Positions 50,434-60,164 of a stretch of DNA of 64,000 bases are shown here, one piece after another. Every line of letters starts with the position of its first letter. Positions within the stretch are counted from its first letter, which is position 1. Origin of the DNA: Cellulomonas sp. SG140 (GTDB lineage: Bacteria > Actinomycetota > Actinomycetes > Actinomycetales > Cellulomonadaceae); NCBI RefSeq assembly GCF_025770785.1, contig NZ_JANZLA010000007.1, positions 62,001 to 126,000 of the forward strand. The letters run 5' to 3'. Below the pieces are notes generated by a model. That model saw only the letters and a program-made list of their open reading frames with translations. It was not told the DNA's origin and made no database searches. Position numbers and translations under genes: made by a program.

Positions 50434-51753
50434 GTGGCCCGACGCGCAGCGGGTGCCGACCCGAGCCGGTCCCAGCCCCCGAACGAGACGAGCCGGTCCA
50501 CCGCGGCCGAGCCGACGTCGAGGCTGCGCGATGCGCACGAGCGGTTCGTCAGCACCGGAAGCGCACCGGCCCGGCTGGTGCGACGGGTCGTCGTCGACTC
50601 GTGGCGGCGCAGCGCACGCATCGGCATCGACCCGGACCGGGTCAGCGCGCCGGTGGACCTGTCGGACCCCGAGCTCGCGGCGGTCCGTCGGTCCCATCCG
50701 TTGGCCGCCGGCATCCCGACGGCCCGCCGGCTGCTGCTGCAGCCGGACGCCGGCTGGGTCGCGGCACTGACCGACCACACGGGTCGGCTGCTGTGGGTCG
50801 AAGGGGACCGGTCCGTGCGGCGGTCGATCGAGCAGATCGGGTTCGTCGAGGGCGGGGTGTGGCGGGAGGACACCGCCGGCACCAACGCGCCCGGCACCGC
50901 CCTGGCCACCGATGCCGAGGTGCAGGTGGTCGGTGCCGAGCACTGGGCGCGGTCGGTGCACCCCTGGAGCTGTGCGGCGGCGCCGGTGCACGCGCCCGAC
51001 GGCCGGGTGGTCGGCGTGCTGGACGTCACCGGGGGGCCGGCGGCCGGCACGCCGATGGCGATGTCCCTGGTCAGGGCGACGGCGGCGGTGCTGGAGGCGG
51101 GGCTGGCGATGCCCTCCGCCGGGCCGGTCGGCACCGAGGGACCGCACCCGGTGGACGTGCACGAGCCGCGGCTGCAGGTGCTCGGCGCCCACGCCGGGGT
51201 GCTGCACCTGCCCGTCGACGCCGGCGGTGGCCGGGTGCGGCTGTCCCGCCGGCACACCGAGATCCTGCTGCTGCTCGCCGAGCACCCCGCCGGCCTGTCA
51301 GGGGACGAGCTGGCGGTCCTGCTGTCCGACGACGAGCTGTCGGACGTCACCGTCCGCGCCGAGGTGTCGCGGCTGCGCCGTGCCGTCGGACCGCTGCTCT
51401 CCGAGTCGCGCCCGTACCGGCTGACCCGCGCCCTGCGCACCGACGCCGACACGGTGCGGGACGCGCTGGCGCTCGGCGACACCGCCGCCGCGCTCACCGC
51501 CTACGCCGGGCCGGTGCTGCCACGGTCCGAGGCGCCCGGTGTCGACCGGGTGCGCACCGACCTGTGCACCGACGTCCGGGCGGCGGTGCTCGCCTCGCGG
51601 GACGCCGAGCTGCTGTGCCGGTGGGTGGCGTCCGACGAGGGCGCCGACGACTGGGCCGCCTGGCGCGCGCTCGCGGCGTGCACCCCCTCGGGCTCGGCGG
51701 CGCACCTGCGTGCCGTCGCGCGGCTGCACGCCGTCGAGCAGCGCCTCGGCTGA
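50434..51753 (+). CDS. GAF-domain transcriptional regulator of aldehyde dehydrogenase (AcoR-like)
   Basis: 439 aa. LVRRVVVDSWRRSARIGIDPDRVSAP is the AcoR-type N-terminal motif (SWRRS..G.dp), then a GAF domain (GWVAALTDHTGRLLWVEGD.., FVEGGVWREDTAGTNAPGTAL, HPWSCAAAPVHAPDGRVVGVLDVTG). Unlike AcoR it lacks an AAA+ domain; the C-terminus has a winged-helix-like part (LSRRHTEILLLLAEHPAGLSGDELAVLL.. VTVRAEVSRLRRAVG). The GTG has GAGGAGG upstream. It probably activates the aldehyde dehydrogenase gene 254 bp downstream. Confidence 0.88.
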   Translation: MARRAAGADPSRSQPPNETSRSTAAEPTSRLRDAHERFVSTGSAPARLVRRVVVDSWRRSARIGIDPDRVSAPVDLSDPELAAVRRSHPLAAGIPTARRLLLQPDAGWVAALTDHTGRLLWVEGDRSVRRSIEQIGFVEGGVWREDTAGTNAPGTALATDAEVQVVGAEHWARSVHPWSCAAAPVHAPDGRVVGVLDVTGGPAAGTPMAMSLVRATAAVLEAGLAMPSAGPVGTEGPHPVDVHEPRLQVLGAHAGVLHLPVDAGGGRVRLSRRHTEILLLLAEHPAGLSGDELAVLLSDDELSDVTVRAEVSRLRRAVGPLLSESRPYRLTRALRTDADTVRDALALGDTAAALTAYAGPVLPRSEAPGVDRVRTDLCTDVRAAVLASRDAELLCRWVASDEGADDWAAWRALAACTPSGSAAHLRAVARLHAVEQRLG

Positions 51754-51889
51754 CGGTCGCTCGGTCGGCACCTGTCGCAGCGCGCCGGACCCGTGGTGTG
51801 GTCTCGGCGGTGCGCCGGGCGGCACCTCGTCGTCGTCGCCTGGCACTCCGACGCCTCGATCCGCAGGCCAGGACCTTCGTCCTCCTAGG

Positions 51890-51923
51890 TGCAACCTTCC
51901 TGCAACGATGCGCGACCTAACGT
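51890..51923 (+). promoter_or_regulatory. Aldehyde dehydrogenase promoter with TGCAAC direct repeats
   Basis: TGCAAC occurs at 51890-51895 and 51901-51906, exactly 11 bp apart, one helical turn, just upstream of TAACGT (51918-51923), a plausible -10. The start codon at 52008 is 85 bp on. A direct-repeat activator site next to the -35 fits the upstream GAF regulator. Confidence 0.5.
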
Positions 51924-52007
51924 CCTGCCGTGTCGCGACGAAGAGGTCGCGCCCCGCGCCCCGCCGCCCCGCGACGGCCCGCGGCCCCTGTCACAGGAGG
52001 GTGGACG

Positions 52008-53531
<1,524 letters not shown>

Positions 53532-53550
53532 TCGAGCCCGGCGCGAGGGT

Positions 53551-53580
53551 GCCCGGCCGGCCCCGGCAGGCTGGCCGGGC
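53551..53580 (+). terminator. Hairpin after aldehyde dehydrogenase
   Basis: GCCCGGCC (53551-53558) and GGCCGGGC (53573-53580) with a GC-rich 14-nt loop, 20 bp after the stop. It may lower readthrough to the DUF779 gene. Confidence 0.55.
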
Positions 53581-53640
53581 CCCTCGCAGGGTCGGGGGGC
53601 GACGAGCGGACGATGACCGTCGGCGGGGTCCGACGCACGC

Positions 53641-53735
53641 GACGGCGTGACGACGACGGACGCGACGGCGTGACGACGACGGACGTGACGAGACGGACGT
53701 GACGAGACGGACGTGACGACGACGGACGAGGAGGT
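53641..53735. repeat. GACG-rich tandem repeats upstream of DUF779
   Basis: Two 23-bp units starting GACGGCGTGACGACGACGGA (53641-53663, 53664-53686), then two identical 14-bp GACGAGACGGACGT units (53687-53700, 53701-53714), then GACGACGACGGACGAGGAGG, which runs into the Shine-Dalgarno element of the next gene. Confidence 0.85.
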
Positions 53736-53738
53736 CCG

Positions 53739-54191
53739 ATGACGACGACGGTGCAGCGGGTGGCCGCCACCGAGGCGGCGCTCGACGAGCTGCGGTCGCT
53801 GCGCGACCGCCACGGGCCGCTGATGATCCACCAGTCCGGCGGCTGCTGCGACGGCTCGTCGCCCATGTGCTACCCGGCCGGCGACCTGCTGCTCGGCGAC
53901 GCCGACGTCCACCTCGGCGACCTGCGACTGACCGGTGACGAGTCGGCCGAGGGCGCCACCGGGGGCGCTGCCGACGTGGTGCCGGTCTGGATGGGCAAGG
54001 CGCAGTACGCCTACTGGCAGCACACCCACCTGACCGTCGACCTGGTGACGGGCCGCGGCGCCGGCTTCTCCCTCGAGGCCCCGGACGGTGTCCGGTTCAT
54101 GATCCGCTCCCGCCTGCTGACCGACGCCGAGCTGACCACCCTCCGCGCAGCGGGCCTGCTGCTCGACCCCCCGGTCGGCCCCGCCGCCTGA
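53739..54191 (+). CDS. DUF779 protein
   Basis: 150 aa. The family hallmark HQSGGCCDGSSPMCYPAGDLLLGDADVHLG is at residues 31-59, with the CC pair and a third Cys, followed by PVWMGKAQYAYWQHTHLTVDLVTGRGAGFSLEAPDGVRF. DUF779 genes sit next to aldehyde dehydrogenases throughout bacteria but have no demonstrated reaction; the Cys/His content suggests metal or thiol chemistry. GAGGAGG lies 5 nt before the ATG. Confidence 0.93.
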   Translation: MTTTVQRVAATEAALDELRSLRDRHGPLMIHQSGGCCDGSSPMCYPAGDLLLGDADVHLGDLRLTGDESAEGATGGAADVVPVWMGKAQYAYWQHTHLTVDLVTGRGAGFSLEAPDGVRFMIRSRLLTDAELTTLRAAGLLLDPPVGPAA

Positions 54192-54223
54192 CTGCCTGCC
54201 GACCGCCCCCCGGTGGCCCCGGC

Positions 54224-54289
54224 GAGATGAGCACAACGCACCCAGACGAGCACAACGCACTGCTCGTCTCAGTGCAGAGTGCTCATCTC
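54224..54289. repeat. Nested palindromic element, left of hydrolase gene
   Basis: Outer arms GAGATGAGCAC (54224-54234) and GTGCTCATCTC (54279-54289); inner arms GACGAGCA (54245-54252) and TGCTCGTC (54261-54268). It overlaps the last few codons of the hydrolase gene on the minus strand. The core GAGATGAGCAC/GACGAGCA recurs in the element at 55210-55275, so these look like REP/BIME-type repeats. Confidence 0.8.
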
Positions 54290-55179
54290 GTGCGGGCGCG
54301 GGCGCGGTGGCTGTCCAGGAGGGCGCCGACCATCGGGACCAGGGCGCGCGAGGCGTCCATCGCCGCCGGCTGTCGCCAGAACGAGTGGATCTGGCCGAAC
54401 GTCTCGAAGCCGACCACCTCGGCACCGGCCTCCGCCAGCGCGGTCGCGTACGCACGGCCCTGGGCGGCGAGGGGATCGTGCTCGGCGGTGACGACGAGCG
54501 CCGGCGGCACCTGCGACAGGTTCGGTGCGCGCAGCACCGACACGTCGGGGTTGTCACCGAGTGATCCGGGCGCGTAGTGCTCCCAGAACCAGTCCATCTC
54601 GGCTCCGGTCAGGGCGGCGGTGTCCGCCGCAGGATCGAGCCGCCACCGGCGGTCCGTCGGCGGGTACATCAGCACCTGGAAGTCGAGCGCGGACGGCTCC
54701 CGCACGGTCAGCCCGGCCAGCAGGTTGGCGCCCGACGAGTCACCGATGCCCGGCAGCCAGCTCGCGTCCACGTCGTGCTCGGCACCGCGCGACCGCAGCC
54801 ACCGGGCCGCCGTCTGCACGTCGTCGAGCGGGGCCGGGTAGGGATGCTCGGGCGCGCGCCGGTAGTCGACGGCCAGCAGCGCCCATCCGGTGGCGTCCGC
54901 CAGGTAGCGGCAGAAGGCGTCGTGCGTCTCGAGGTCGTGGAACATCCAGCCCCCGCCGTGCACGTACAGCGCGATCGGTGCACCGCGCCGCGGTCGGTAG
55001 AGCCGGACGGGCACACCGTCGGCGTCGAGGTCGGCGACGTGCTCGATCGGCGCCCGGTCCGGCTGGGCGAGTGCCGCGCTCCGGGCCGCTGCCCGATCGT
55101 CGTCGACCGTGGACAGGTCCGGCGGCCCCGAGGGGGGCAGCTGCTCGAGGAGGGCGCGCGCCTGCGGGTGCAACGTCAT
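54283..55179 (-). CDS. Alpha/beta hydrolase (hormone-sensitive-lipase-like esterase)
   Basis: 298 aa. HSL-family features: oxyanion hole LYVHGGGWMFHDLETHD, nucleophile Ser in GIGDSSGANLLAGL (GDSSG, close to GDSAG), the Asp in VVTAEHDPLAAQGR, and the His in GQIHSFWRQP. Likely a soluble carboxylesterase with unknown substrate. ATG follows TAGCCT by 6 nt (leaderless). The 5' and 3' flanks both carry related palindromic repeats. Confidence 0.93.
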   Translation of the reverse strand: MTLHPQARALLEQLPPSGPPDLSTVDDDRAAARSAALAQPDRAPIEHVADLDADGVPVRLYRPRRGAPIALYVHGGGWMFHDLETHDAFCRYLADATGWALLAVDYRRAPEHPYPAPLDDVQTAARWLRSRGAEHDVDASWLPGIGDSSGANLLAGLTVREPSALDFQVLMYPPTDRRWRLDPAADTAALTGAEMDWFWEHYAPGSLGDNPDVSVLRAPNLSQVPPALVVTAEHDPLAAQGRAYATALAEAGAEVVGFETFGQIHSFWRQPAAMDASRALVPMVGALLDSHRARARTR

Positions 55180-55209
55180 GCCGGGAGGCTACGGGTCAGG
55201 GTTGGTGCC

Positions 55210-55275
55210 GAGACGAGCACTTTGACGCGAGACGAGCAGATCGGACTGCTCATCTCGCGTCAAGGTGCTCATGTC
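55210..55275. repeat. Nested palindromic element, right of hydrolase gene
   Basis: Left arm GAGACGAGCAC (55210-55220) then TTTGACGCGAGACGAGCAG (55221-55239), 6-nt loop, right arm CTGCTCATCTCGCGTCAA (55246-55263) then GGTGCTCATGTCG. The pairing has only one or two mismatches over 25 bp. It shares the GA(C/T)GAGCA core with the element at 54224-54289. Confidence 0.82.
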
Positions 55276-55316
55276 GAGCGGGTGTGGTCGGCGGTGCGGT
55301 GCGGCAGCCCGGCGGG

Positions 55317-56612
55317 TCAGCGGCGGCGGAGCAGCCAGATGCGGGGGTGGTGGCCCTTGGCGTAGACGCGCAGCGGGTCGCGGATCGGGGTCCACAGGTC
55401 GGCGGCTGCCGCGACGGCGTGCTGCATCACCGTGACCTCGTGGGTCAGCACCGCGAGGCGGGCACCGCGCGCGGCCACCGCGTGGGCCGCGGCGAGCAGG
55501 CCCGCGTGCAGCGCCGGCGCGTCCGCATGGCTCCCGACCAGGCCGCCCCACGGCGGGTCGGCCAGCACCAGGTCGAACCGCTCGCCGGGGAGCAGCGACC
55601 GCAGGGCGACGGGGTCGGCGGCATCGCCCCTGGTCAGACGGGCTGCACGGCCGAGGCCGGCCGCCCGCAGGTTCTCCTGGGCGCCGGTCAGCACGTCCGC
55701 GTCGAGGTCGACGCCGACCGCCGTCGCCGCCGGACCCGCCAGCAGCCGCTCGATCAGCAACGTGCCCGACCCGCACATCAGGTTGAGCACGCGGTCCTCG
55801 GCCCGGACGCCGGCCAGCCGGCTCATCGCTGCGGCGATGGTGCCGTTCGCGGCACCCGGCAGGTCCACCACGCGCCACCGCCGCGCGGACAGCGGCCGCG
55901 GTCCGATCCGCACCAGCACGTCCCAACCCGGGTCCGCCTCGCCGTGCCGTCGGCCGCGGCGCACCTTCACCACCAGCTCGCCGTCGTCCGGCCGGTGCTG
56001 CAACCCGGTCGCCTGGTGCAGCAGCTCGGCGAGCCGGCCGAACACCGCCGAGTCGGCCCCGGCGGCCTCGAAGCGGAAGGACGACGAGCCCGCCACGCGC
56101 AGCGACGCGTACACCGCGTCGACGATGCGGGCCAGGTGGTCGCCGCTGGTCAGCGACCGGGGGCGTGGCACGTCGAAGTGCAGGTGGATCCACGCGGCGA
56201 CCGCCGTGCGCAGCTCGAGGACGTCCCGCAGCGGACCGGTGTGCTGCACGGCGAGCGCGTCGTCCCGGCCGGGGACCGCCATCGGTGGCTGCGCGACGAC
56301 CAGCACCTGCGTCGCCTCGGCGGCGAGCACGTCACCGAGCCCGGGCAGGAAGGTCAGCTCGAGGGCCGTGCCGCGCGGGCCGCGCGGGCTGCGTGGGGCC
56401 GGCGCGGCGGCTCGTGCGACTCGCGCGCGGTCGGCCGTCCGGTCGCCTGCATGCCTCGGCGGACGTCCGCGGTCGTCACCACGGCGCGTGTCGGTCCGCT
56501 CGTCGCGCCCACGCCCGACAGCTCGCGCGTCACGCTCGTCGCGACCACGCCCGCCGGAACGCTCGTCCCGACCGTGCCCGCGACCGCCGCGGCGCGCGGG
56601 TGGCTGCGCCAC
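55317..56612 (-). CDS. SAM-dependent (probably RNA) methyltransferase with Arg/Gly-rich N-terminal arm
   Basis: 431 aa. From about residue 90: a TRM-like segment (ELTFLPGLGDVLAAEATQVL, WIHLHFDVPRPRSLTSGDHL), then a Rossmann methyltransferase with VLNLMCGSGTLLIERLL (SAM motif) and LVLADPPWGGLVG, the DPPW that resembles the N6-adenine/guanine-N2 methylase motif; TrmN/RlmL-like. Residues 1-85 are Arg/Gly/Asp-rich with repeated GRGRDER units, like an RNA-binding RGG arm. GTG 56612 lies 4 nt past the TetR stop, so it is coupled to it. The target base is unknown. Confidence 0.85.
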   Translation of the reverse strand: MAQPPARRGGRGHGRDERSGGRGRDERDARAVGRGRDERTDTRRGDDRGRPPRHAGDRTADRARVARAAAPAPRSPRGPRGTALELTFLPGLGDVLAAEATQVLVVAQPPMAVPGRDDALAVQHTGPLRDVLELRTAVAAWIHLHFDVPRPRSLTSGDHLARIVDAVYASLRVAGSSSFRFEAAGADSAVFGRLAELLHQATGLQHRPDDGELVVKVRRGRRHGEADPGWDVLVRIGPRPLSARRWRVVDLPGAANGTIAAAMSRLAGVRAEDRVLNLMCGSGTLLIERLLAGPAATAVGVDLDADVLTGAQENLRAAGLGRAARLTRGDAADPVALRSLLPGERFDLVLADPPWGGLVGSHADAPALHAGLLAAAHAVAARGARLAVLTHEVTVMQHAVAAAADLWTPIRDPLRVYAKGHHPRIWLLRRR

Positions 56613-56616
56613 GCCG

Positions 56617-57219
56617 TCAGGCCGAGACGGCGTCGAGCGCGCCGACCGCCCGCAGCACGAACTGCTCGGTCTGCTCGATCGCCCGCCCCCGCGCGACACC
56701 CTCACCTGGCACGCCGCGGCCGGACAGGCAGGCGTTGACCAGGGGGACGGTGGTGGACAGGTCCTGCTCGGGGAACACCCCGGCCGCGATGCCGCGGGAC
56801 AGCACGCCGCGCAGCACCCGCTCGAAGTCGGTGACGTGCTCGCGCAGCCGTGCCTGGGTGGCGCGGGACAGCATCGAGCGCAGCTCCGAACCGGGCAGGT
56901 GGTGGTCGTGCTTGAGCTGCACCATCGCGCGCACGTAGCTGCGCAGCTGCTCGACGGGGTCGTCCACGTCCGCCAGCGACTCCTCGAGCGCGTCGGCGTA
57001 GGCCTCGGTCGAGTGGGCGATGTACCCGACCAGCAGCGCCTCCTTGTCGGCGAAGTGGTTGTACACGGCCGTGCGACCCACCCCCGCCGTCGTGGCGATG
57101 TCGGCGAGCGTGATCGTGTCGAACCCGCGCTCGGCCAGCAGCTCGGCCAGCGCCGCGAACAGCCGTCGGCGCGTCTCCTCGCGGTGCTCGCGGAGCGACC
57201 CGCCGATGATCTTGGGCAT
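56617..57219 (-). CDS. TetR family regulator
   Basis: 200 aa. The HTH reads TRRRLFAALAELLAERGFDTITLADIATTAGVGRTAVYNHFADKEALLVGYI. The ligand-binding half is unassigned. ATG follows GACCAT by 6 nt (leaderless); GGTCATGTC nearby is a small partial dyad. It is upstream of and coupled to the methyltransferase and divergent from the DinB gene (130 bp), either of which could be a target. Confidence 0.93.
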   Translation of the reverse strand: MPKIIGGSLREHREETRRRLFAALAELLAERGFDTITLADIATTAGVGRTAVYNHFADKEALLVGYIAHSTEAYADALEESLADVDDPVEQLRSYVRAMVQLKHDHHLPGSELRSMLSRATQARLREHVTDFERVLRGVLSRGIAAGVFPEQDLSTTVPLVNACLSGRGVPGEGVARGRAIEQTEQFVLRAVGALDAVSA

Positions 57220-57349
57220 GCTGACATGGTCGCACACGCCGTCAGCAAAGCCTTCCCTCAGCGCCGCGGCGCGGGTGTGGCCCTCGGCACGTCTGAGGCA
57301 GACTCGAGCCGACCGCCGGGCCGTGCCGGCGCCGGAGGAGGAGGACCGC

Positions 57350-57874
57350 GTGGCCGCCGAGATCGAGCCGGACACCAAGGACTGGACCTGGGTGCTGCAG
57401 CAGCCGTGCCCCGAGTGCGGGTTCGACGCGACGACGGTGGACCCGCGCTCGATCGGCGCGACCGTCCGCGCACTGGTGCCCCGGTGGCAGGCCGCGCTGA
57501 CCCGGGACGACGTCCGCGAGCGCCCGCAGCCGGACGTCTGGTCCACCCTCGAGTACGGCGCCCACGTCCGCGACGTGTTCCGGGTGATGGACCAGCGGCT
57601 GGCGCTGCTGCTCGAGCAGGACGACCCCGAGTTCGCCAACTGGGACCAGGACGCCACCGCGGTGGCCGAGAGGTACGACCTGCAGGACCCGGCGGTCGTC
57701 TCGCACGAGCTCGGCGGCGCGGCCGCCGTGCTCGCCGACCGCTACGACTCCGTCCCGGACGACGCCTGGCAGCGACCGGGACGCCGCTCCAACGGCTCGG
57801 TGTTCACCGTCGACACGCTGGGCCGGTACATGCTGCACGACGTGCTGCACCACCTGCACGACGTGCGCGGCTGA
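57350..57874 (+). CDS. DinB-family protein (mycothiol-type metal-dependent transferase fold)
   Basis: 174 aa. The DinB four-helix bundle is seen in TLEYGAHVRDVFRVMDQRLALLL, and the C-terminal HDVLHHLHDV supplies two more His, giving the three-His metal site. The N-terminus has a CPECGFD motif. DinB-like enzymes in actinobacteria include mycothiol S-transferases, so detoxification is possible; the substrate is not evident. GTG 57350 has a long GGAGGAGGAGG Shine-Dalgarno stretch. Confidence 0.88.
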   Translation: MAAEIEPDTKDWTWVLQQPCPECGFDATTVDPRSIGATVRALVPRWQAALTRDDVRERPQPDVWSTLEYGAHVRDVFRVMDQRLALLLEQDDPEFANWDQDATAVAERYDLQDPAVVSHELGGAAAVLADRYDSVPDDAWQRPGRRSNGSVFTVDTLGRYMLHDVLHHLHDVRG

Positions 57875-57904
57875 CAGCTCCGCACCACCTCACAGCTCCG
57901 CACT
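57873..57904. repeat. 18-bp direct repeat at convergent gene ends
   Basis: ACAGCTCCGCAC occurs at 57874-57885 and 57892-57903, 18 bp apart, between the DinB stop and the end of the convergent phosphatase gene. Confidence 0.6.
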
Positions 57905-60110
57905 ACGGCGCCGCCGGGTCCTCCGGCACGTCGGGCGGCACCTCCACCGGACCGGCCTCCGGCGGGCGCGGCTCGTCCTGCGGGTGCAAGCGCACCGCGA
58001 CCAGGGCGACGTCGTCCTCCCGCCGGCCGGGCAGCACGCGCTTCAGCAGCTCGTCGCACAGCTCCGCGAGCCCGAGGTCCTTCGGTGCCAGCTCGGCCAG
58101 CAGGGCCTCGAGGCGTGCCATCCCGTCGCGCACGGGCATGTCCCGCCGCTCCACCAGGCCGTCGGTGTACAGCAGCAGGGTGCTGTCCCGCTCGAGCACC
58201 ACCTCGGTCTCGTGCCGGGGGGTGTCCGGCATGATCCCCAGCAGCGGGTCCGGCTTGCCGTCCCGCAGCGGTTCGACGGTGCCGTCGGCGTGCAGCAGCA
58301 TCGGGGTCGGGTGGCCGGCGTTGGACCACCGCACGCGGGTCCGGTGCTGGGCCAGCTCCTCCGGGGTCTGCTCCAGGCGCGCGACGACGGCGGTGGCGAT
58401 GGACTCGGTCTGCAGCGTGCGCATCGCCTTGTCCACCGTGCTGAGCACCTCGCCCGGCGCACCGCCGGTCGCCACGGCGATGCCGCGCAGGATCGAGCGC
58501 ACCTGGCCCATCTCGGCAGCGGCCAGCACGTCGTGCCCCACCACGTCGCCGATCACCAGCACCGTCGCGCCGTCCGGCTGGAGGAACGCGTCGTACCAGT
58601 CACCGCCCACCCGGGCCGCCTCGGCTGCCGGCTCGTACCGCACCTCGATCTGCAGGTGGTCCGGCGACGGCGGCTTGGTCAGCAGCGACCGCTGCAGCCC
58701 CTCGGCGAGCGTCAGCTGCTCCTTGTAGAGCCGGGCGTTGTCGAGCGCCAGGCCGGCACGGCCGGCCACGTCCGCCGCCAGCTGCAGGTCCTCGTCCGTC
58801 AGGGGCGCACGGCCCCGGTCGTGGAACAGGGACAGCACGCCGACGGTGCGACCGCGGCCGCGCAGTGGCAGGACGGCGCCGTTGCCGGGGTCGAGGTGGC
58901 GCAGCAGCTCGCTCGCCTCGCCGGGCACCAGCACCTCGAGCATCGAGGCGGTGGCGTCGCCGGGGATGATCACCGTCTCACCGGTGCGCGCGGCGCGGTT
59001 GAGGAAGGACTGCGGGGTCAGGGACGCGAGCCGCTGCGTGGCGTACCGCTCCACCAACGCCCGTCGTCCTGGGTCGTGGTGCCACGAGCCGACGTCCCGC
59101 AGCCGCGGGCCGCGCCGCGGCTCGCCGGGCTCCACCAGCGTGACGACGCTCCAGTCGGCCAGCAGCGGCACCACCAGCTTGGCAAGGCGCCCGACGGCCT
59201 CCTCGGCCTCCAGCGTCTCGGACAGCTCCACGGCGACGGTCGACGCGAGCTGGGCGCGGCGGGCGGCAGCCGCCGCCAGCGCGGCGTCGCGGCGGCGGCC
59301 GGTCACGTCGAGGAAGTAGACGGACAGCCCGTCCGGCGTCGGCCACGCGTGCACCTCGTACCAGGCGTCCAGCGGTGCCGGGTAGTAGGCGTCGAAGTTG
59401 ACCGGCTCGCCGGTCTCGACGGCGCGGCGGTAGCTGGTCTCGAACCGGGAGCCGATCGCCTCGGGGAACAGCTCCCACAGGTCCTGGCCCAGCAGCTCGT
59501 CACGGTGGCGCTGCAGCAGCTGCTCGGCGGAGGAGTTGACGTAGGTGAACCGCCAGTGGGTGTCCACCGAGAAGAAGGCCGTCGGCATCGCCTCGAGCAC
59601 GCGGGCCACCCGCACCTCGTGGTCGCGCTCGGCGGTGGAGTCGAACGCGGCGCCGAGCAGCCGGACCGCCGTGCCGTCCGGGCCGGGCACCGCCAGGCCG
59701 CGCGCGGTGACCCAGCGGGTGACACCGTCGGGCCGCACCACCCGGTACTCGGCGGCGTACTCACCGGTGCTCTCGATCGCCTCCCGGATCGCCCGGTGCA
59801 CCATCGGGACGTCGTCCGGGTGCACCGCCGAGTCGAAGCTCTCGATGGTGCCGCCGAAGCTCTCGCGGTCGTAGCCGAACATCTCCAGCAGCCGCTCGTC
59901 CCACGCCAGCACACCGGTGCGCAGGTCCCAGTCGAAGATGCCGATGCCCGCGGCGGCGATCGCCACCCGGCCCAGGGCACGGGCGGGATCCAGGTGGGCG
60001 GCGACGCCGTTCGTGTCGGTGCCCGCCCGTTCCATCGCGACGGCCAGCGCTTCGATCTCGATCCGGTACGGCGGCGAGAGGATGGGCTCGTCGTCGTCCT
60101 GCGTCGTCAT
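57903..60110 (-). CDS. PAS-PAS-GAF-PP2C (SpoIIE-like) protein phosphatase
   Basis: 735 aa. PAS 1 from about residue 50 (GIGIFDWDLRTGVLAWDERLLEMFGYDRESF), PAS 2 from about 170 (AFFSVDTHWRFTYVNSSAEQLL), GAF (about 300-460), then a PPM phosphatase with VGGDWYDAF, VIGDVVGHDVLAAAEMGQ, SNAGHPTPML, LLLYTDGLVERR and DDVALVAVRL, holding the metal Asp residues. Proteins of this layout usually dephosphorylate an anti-sigma-factor antagonist in response to a signal (RsbU-like). No membrane segment. No partner genes nearby. Confidence 0.94.
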   Translation of the reverse strand: MTTQDDDEPILSPPYRIEIEALAVAMERAGTDTNGVAAHLDPARALGRVAIAAAGIGIFDWDLRTGVLAWDERLLEMFGYDRESFGGTIESFDSAVHPDDVPMVHRAIREAIESTGEYAAEYRVVRPDGVTRWVTARGLAVPGPDGTAVRLLGAAFDSTAERDHEVRVARVLEAMPTAFFSVDTHWRFTYVNSSAEQLLQRHRDELLGQDLWELFPEAIGSRFETSYRRAVETGEPVNFDAYYPAPLDAWYEVHAWPTPDGLSVYFLDVTGRRRDAALAAAAARRAQLASTVAVELSETLEAEEAVGRLAKLVVPLLADWSVVTLVEPGEPRRGPRLRDVGSWHHDPGRRALVERYATQRLASLTPQSFLNRAARTGETVIIPGDATASMLEVLVPGEASELLRHLDPGNGAVLPLRGRGRTVGVLSLFHDRGRAPLTDEDLQLAADVAGRAGLALDNARLYKEQLTLAEGLQRSLLTKPPSPDHLQIEVRYEPAAEAARVGGDWYDAFLQPDGATVLVIGDVVGHDVLAAAEMGQVRSILRGIAVATGGAPGEVLSTVDKAMRTLQTESIATAVVARLEQTPEELAQHRTRVRWSNAGHPTPMLLHADGTVEPLRDGKPDPLLGIMPDTPRHETEVVLERDSTLLLYTDGLVERRDMPVRDGMARLEALLAELAPKDLGLAELCDELLKRVLPGRREDDVALVAVRLHPQDEPRPPEAGPVEVPPDVPEDPAAP

Positions 60111-60164
60111 CGTGCCCCCAGTGCCCTGGCGACCTGATCATCGCTCGGTGCGATCATCCCCTGC

